From the NCBI RefSeq assembly GCF_018966525.1, contig NZ_CP076607.1, positions 2,046,001 to 2,110,000 on the forward strand: a DNA stretch of 64,000 nucleotides, written 5' to 3'. The notes beneath the pieces were generated by a model. It ran no database searches. It was not told the origin of the DNA and was given only the letters and a program-made list of their open reading frames with translations. A program made the translations under genes and the position numbers. Positions 61,011 through 64,000 of this stretch are shown piece by piece. Within the stretch, counting starts at the first letter, position 1. Every line of letters starts with the position of its first letter. Source of the DNA: Paenibacillus sophorae (GTDB lineage Bacteria > Bacillota > Bacilli > Paenibacillales > Paenibacillaceae).

Positions 61011-61778
61011 TTAATTCATGGTCATGCCGCCCGTCACATTGATCGCCTGTCCGGTCATGTACGAGGCAAGGGGGCTGGCCAGAAAAAGCACAACGTTCGC
61101 GACATCCTCCGGCTGCGCCGTCCGGCCCAGCGGCACCTGTGAACAGTCCTCGGCCAGTATGTCCTCCGGCGTCATCCCGCGCAGCTGCGCGCCTTCTACG
61201 CGTTCACGCCGCTTCATGTCCGTCTCGACAATGCCCGGGCAAACCGCATTCACCAGAATCTGCTCTCGGGCAAGCTCCAGAGCCATAACCTTCGTAAATC
61301 CGAGCACGGCATGCTTGGAAGCGACATATCCTCCCATGCAGCGGTAGCCGTTCTTGCCGGCCTGCGAGGCGATATTGATGATGCGTCCGCCGCCGCCCTG
61401 CCGCAGCATTTGCCTCGCTCCCGCCTGGGAGACAAGATAGACGCCTTTGGCGTTGACGTCCATAACCTTATCCCAATCACCTTCTTTAATATCCACCGCA
61501 TAATCCATGGTGGAGATGCCGCTGTTGTTCACCACGAAATCGATTCTGCCGAATGTCTCCACGGCAAAGCCGATCAGTTTATCCGCGTCCTCCGCGCGGG
61601 TAACGTCGCAGCGGATAACCGCCAGACGGTCCTGGGTGATTTCCTTCCATTCACAGGCGATATCCCCGATAACGACATTGGCGCCCGCCTGCAGGAACAG
61701 ATCCGCAATGCCTTTGCCGATACCGGACAGACCTCCGGTAATGACCAGCGTCTTGCCGGTCAAATCGATTGTCAGCAT
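61011..61778 (-). CDS. Short-chain dehydrogenase/reductase (SDR)
   Basis: The protein has 255 residues from ATG 61778. The cofactor motif is TGGLSGIGKGIA, the acidic residue of GDIACEWK at the end of strand 2 suggests NAD, NNSGIS follows, and the catalytic Ser-Tyr-Lys are in NIASQAG and YVASK. The end, YMTGQAINVTGGMTMN, is standard. It resembles sorbitol-6-phosphate or related sugar-alcohol dehydrogenases, but the substrate is not proven. It lies 16 bases downstream of luxS on the same strand. Confidence 0.88.
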   Translation of the reverse strand: MLTIDLTGKTLVITGGLSGIGKGIADLFLQAGANVVIGDIACEWKEITQDRLAVIRCDVTRAEDADKLIGFAVETFGRIDFVVNNSGISTMDYAVDIKEGDWDKVMDVNAKGVYLVSQAGARQMLRQGGGGRIINIASQAGKNGYRCMGGYVASKHAVLGFTKVMALELAREQILVNAVCPGIVETDMKRRERVEGAQLRGMTPEDILAEDCSQVPLGRTAQPEDVANVVLFLASPLASYMTGQAINVTGGMTMN

Positions 61779-61794
61779 CGTTCTTTATCGCTCC

Positions 61795-62253
61795 TTAGCG
61801 GCGCGTGAAGGGGTCGTCGCTGATGCCCGCCTCAAGCACGAGCTTCGCATATTCCTTCGCACCGAACAAGGAATGGTCCTTGTAGTTGCCGCATTCCAGA
61901 GCGCTGACCGCAGGTACGGTCTCCGTTTCCAGAACCTTGCGCAGCACTTTGGTCAGCGCCGCCGCTACCGTTGACGGCTCATGCTCATCCCAGATAATCA
62001 GATAGAAGCCGGTGCGGCATCCCATAGGCGAAATATCAATGATTCCGGGGAGTTCATCGCGCAAGTAAGTTGCCAGCAAATGCTCCAGCGTATGAAGGGC
62101 AGCGGTCGGCAGCGCGTCGGTATTGGGTTGAAGCAGTCTCAGATCGTATTTTTGAACAATACTGCCTGCTGCGTTTCGTTCTGTTCCGGCCACCCGTACA
62201 TAAGGCGCCTTGACTTTCGTATGATCCAATTGAAAACTTTCGACTTTAGCCAT
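61795..62253 (-). CDS. luxS: S-ribosylhomocysteine lyase
   Basis: The protein has 152 residues from ATG 62253, with AAAGGAAGAG upstream; an earlier frame from 62295 lacks a site. The zinc ligands are in HTLEH (His54, Glu57, His58), and Cys121 lies in ECGNYKDHSLF. The catalytic Cys79 is in MGCRTGFYL. LuxS cleaves S-ribosylhomocysteine to homocysteine and the autoinducer-2 precursor in the methyl cycle. It is divergent from metQ, so recycling and methionine uptake meet at this intergenic region. Confidence 0.96.
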   Translation of the reverse strand: MAKVESFQLDHTKVKAPYVRVAGTERNAAGSIVQKYDLRLLQPNTDALPTAALHTLEHLLATYLRDELPGIIDISPMGCRTGFYLIIWDEHEPSTVAAALTKVLRKVLETETVPAVSALECGNYKDHSLFGAKEYAKLVLEAGISDDPFTRR

Positions 62254-62394
62254 TCGTCTCTTCCTTTCACTCGTCAAATCTAGTTTCTCTTGCACTTATT
62301 TCAAAGTAACATACTCGGAATTTAAAGTAAACTAGTATTTCATATTTCATCCAATGAATAAATCAAAAATAGATAATCCCAGTGTTATAACGTA

Positions 62395-62472
62395 TTGACA
62401 GCAATAAAGATGCATACTATCATGAAAAACAAATAAATCCGATTAATTTAATTGGTTAAGTGAGATAATCGG
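62395..62472 (+). promoter_or_regulatory. metQ promoter and downstream inverted repeat
   Basis: TTGACA (62395-62400) and TATCAT (62418-62423) are 17 bases apart, close to consensus. In the leader CCGATTA (62439-62445) and TAATCGG (62466-62472) form an inverted repeat that could be an operator or a hairpin. I saw no SAM riboswitch. Confidence 0.65.
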
Positions 62473-62512
62473 AGAAATCTATTGAATGGATATTTGAGGG
62501 GGAAGATTGTTA

Positions 62513-63372
62513 ATGAAAAAGGTAATGAGTCGATGGGTGTCGCCGCTGTTTGTGATTATGGCTGTTGTGCTTCTGATCTCGGGATGCGGAAACAGCTCCA
62601 ACGCCGCTTCGTCAGGGAACGGTTCAGAGCAGGAAACCAAAACGCTGCGCATCAGCTTTAACCCGGGGCCATACAGTGATCAATTCAAGAACGGTGTTGC
62701 GCCTTCCTTGAGAAAAAAGGGTACAAGATTACATACAAGGAGTTCACGGACGGCATTCAACCGAATGTGGCCGTAGCGCAAGGGGAGATTGACGCCAATG
62801 TCTTTCAGCATTCCCTGTACCTTGAGTCGATCAACAAAAGAGAAGGGATTAATCTGATTGGCGCGGTTCAAGTTCCGACTCCTCCAATGGGCCTGTATTC
62901 CAAGAAGCATAAGAGCCTGGATGAGATCAGCGACGGCGCTCAGGTCAATCTGCCGAACGAGCCTGTCAACATGCTGCGGGCTTTGACCATTCTGAAAGAA
63001 GTTGGCTGGATTACGCTGAAGGATAATATTGATCCGCTGCAAACTTCGCTTAATGACGTAACTTCCAATCCGCATAATATCAAATTTGTGCCGACGGAGC
63101 CCGCTCAAGGACCTCAGGCGCTTCAGGATGTGGATTTTGCCGCCATTCAGGGCAACTTCGCCATTGCGAATAACATCAAACTCACAACGGCGCTTAAGCT
63201 TGAAAATATGACGGACCCGTTCACCAACATCGTGGCTGTAGACAGCAAAAATAAAGACAAGCAGTTCGTAAAGGATATCATTGAGGGCTATCATTCACAG
63301 GAATTCAAGGACTATATCAAATCCAATTCTGATTATGAAGGTTACAGATTGCCTGCTTATTTCAATGATTAA
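62513..63372 (+). pseudogene. metQ: metQ methionine-binding lipoprotein gene, split by a one-base frameshift
   Basis: ATG 62513 is seven bases after GAGGGGGAAG. The lipobox is LLISGCGN. The first frame reads to FKNGVAPSLRKK and stops at 62776. One base appears to be missing near 62700-62705: in the next frame the protein continues FLEKKGYKITYKEF, DGIQPNVAVAQGEID, then NVFQHSLYLES to YRLPAYFND. The combined protein would have about 285 residues and matches the NlpA/MetQ family. Either the gene is dead or the base was lost in sequencing. No metN or metI is in the window. Confidence 0.85.
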
Positions 63373-63393
63373 AAATTTCAGTGAGGTGTAATC

Positions 63394-64000
63394 ATGGTGA
63401 ATTTTAAATCTTCCGCTGTCGTCGGCCGGCTCCCCGAGCACTATTTCAGGGCACTTAAGGAAAAGGTGGCCGACTACCGCAGCAGGGGCATTGATATTAT
63501 CGATCTGTCCAGCGGCAATCCGGATCAGCCGACCCCGGAGCATATTGTCCGCAGCCTGAAGGAAGCAGCCGACAAGCCGGAGAACCATGGATACCCCCCT
63601 TTTTACGGAAAAAAGAGCACGCTTGAAGCCGTCGCCGCCTTCTATAAGCGCGAGTATGGCGTTGATCTGGACCCGGAAACGGAGATCGCCGTATTTCACG
63701 GATCGAGCACCGGAATTATGGGAATCGCGCAAGCATTGCTCGGTTCCGGCGATGTTCTGCTAACGGCCAACCCGGCCTATCCTCCTTATTATGCGGCGGC
63801 CGCGATGGCCGGGGCGGAGGTGCACGCGATTCCCGTATACGAGAAAGACGGATTTCTTCCGGACTACCGCACGGTCCCGGAGGAAATCATCCAGCGCGTG
63901 AAGCTGCTGCTGCTTAATTATCCGAACAATCCTACCGGAGCGGTGGCGACGAGGGGCTTCTTCGAGCAGTCGCTCGCTTTGGCCGCAGAGTATCATTTCC
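63394..64000 (+). CDS. PLP-dependent aminotransferase, class I/II, 3' truncated by window
   Basis: The frame from ATG 63394, after GAGGTG, is open to the window end, giving about 202 residues. Typical features of the aspartate aminotransferase fold type I family are LSSGNPDQPTPEHIV, GYPPFYGKKSTLEAVAAFY, FHGSSTGIMGIAQALL and LLNYPNNPTGA. The PLP-binding Lys would lie beyond the end. It is 22 bases after metQ, so the operon points to methionine or cysteine metabolism (for example a KMTB or cystathionine-type enzyme). The substrate is not known. Confidence 0.88.
   Translation, partial: MVNFKSSAVVGRLPEHYFRALKEKVADYRSRGIDIIDLSSGNPDQPTPEHIVRSLKEAADKPENHGYPPFYGKKSTLEAVAAFYKREYGVDLDPETEIAVFHGSSTGIMGIAQALLGSGDVLLTANPAYPPYYAAAAMAGAEVHAIPVYEKDGFLPDYRTVPEEIIQRVKLLLLNYPNNPTGAVATRGFFEQSLALAAEYHF

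Noticed and set aside
62253..62512. SAM (S-box) riboswitch before metQ
   Set aside because: The leader is short, has only one inverted repeat and lacks the multi-stem layout with a terminator.
1..64000. CRISPR arrays, tRNA and rRNA genes
   Set aside because: No evenly spaced repeats were found, no cloverleaf with a CCA-like end was seen, and the only rRNA-like stretch (52887-52898) is 12 bases long.

Overview
The window reads as a chromosome segment of a Firmicute close to Paenibacillus. The GC content is moderate, Shine-Dalgarno sites are strong, TTG and GTG starts are frequent, and families such as DUF2621, YolD, YigZ/YvyE, A118-like holin and Bacillus-type cysTWA are present. The genus is an inference from protein style, not from a search.

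Region 1 (1 to about 13,050) is the right-hand part of a prophage. It holds tail-spike and tail-tip genes, a trypsin-like protease, a secreted copy of a tail-fibre domain, and a lysis cassette of small membrane proteins, a GH25 lysozyme and an A118-like holin. An AT-rich cargo block follows: a DUF262-HNH nuclease on the minus strand, a decayed phage gene and two membrane-protein genes. The prophage ends with an SOS module, in which a promoter carrying a LexA box drives three small genes including a LexA-like winged helix and a YolD protein. The integrase is not in the window. The prophage ends inside cpaF, because the host sequence resumes in the C-terminal part of that ATPase.

Region 2 (13,059-21,677) is Tad/Flp pilus locus A: truncated cpaF, tadB, tadC, an Flp-like pilin, two TadE-like proteins, a TadG-like protein, an A24 prepilin peptidase and an FHA protein. 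A few housekeeping genes follow (DUF2621, nfo, purU). Region 3 (24,547-38,128) is a second, different Tad-like locus B: cpaB-like, a CpaE-like protein without the Walker lysines, an intact cpaF, tadB, tadC, two tiny tandem pilins, two pseudopilins and three secreted proteins, of which two are large and carry PKD-type repeats.

Region 4 (38,304-52,823) is core metabolism: transketolase, PpnP, M14 carboxypeptidase, a 3-hydroxyisobutyrate-dehydrogenase-like enzyme, pgi, YigZ, a TetR regulator, YjbQ, the sulfate importer cysTWA with its binding protein, a metallo-beta-lactamase-fold hydrolase and a GNAT acetyltransferase. Region 5 (53,255-57,345) is an importer operon that ends with a nucleoside hydrolase, so nucleoside uptake and cleavage is the likely job.

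Region 6 (57,346-60,950) is a decayed, AT-rich accessory patch. It contains a phosphotransferase pseudogene with a frameshift and an interruption between 19-bp direct repeats, a small membrane protein, the left end of an IS110-family element and an orphan murG-like gene. Region 7 (61,011-64,000) is sulfur and methionine related: an SDR gene and luxS on the minus strand, then a frameshifted metQ lipoprotein gene and an aminotransferase that runs off the end on the plus strand. I saw no tRNA, rRNA gene or CRISPR array.
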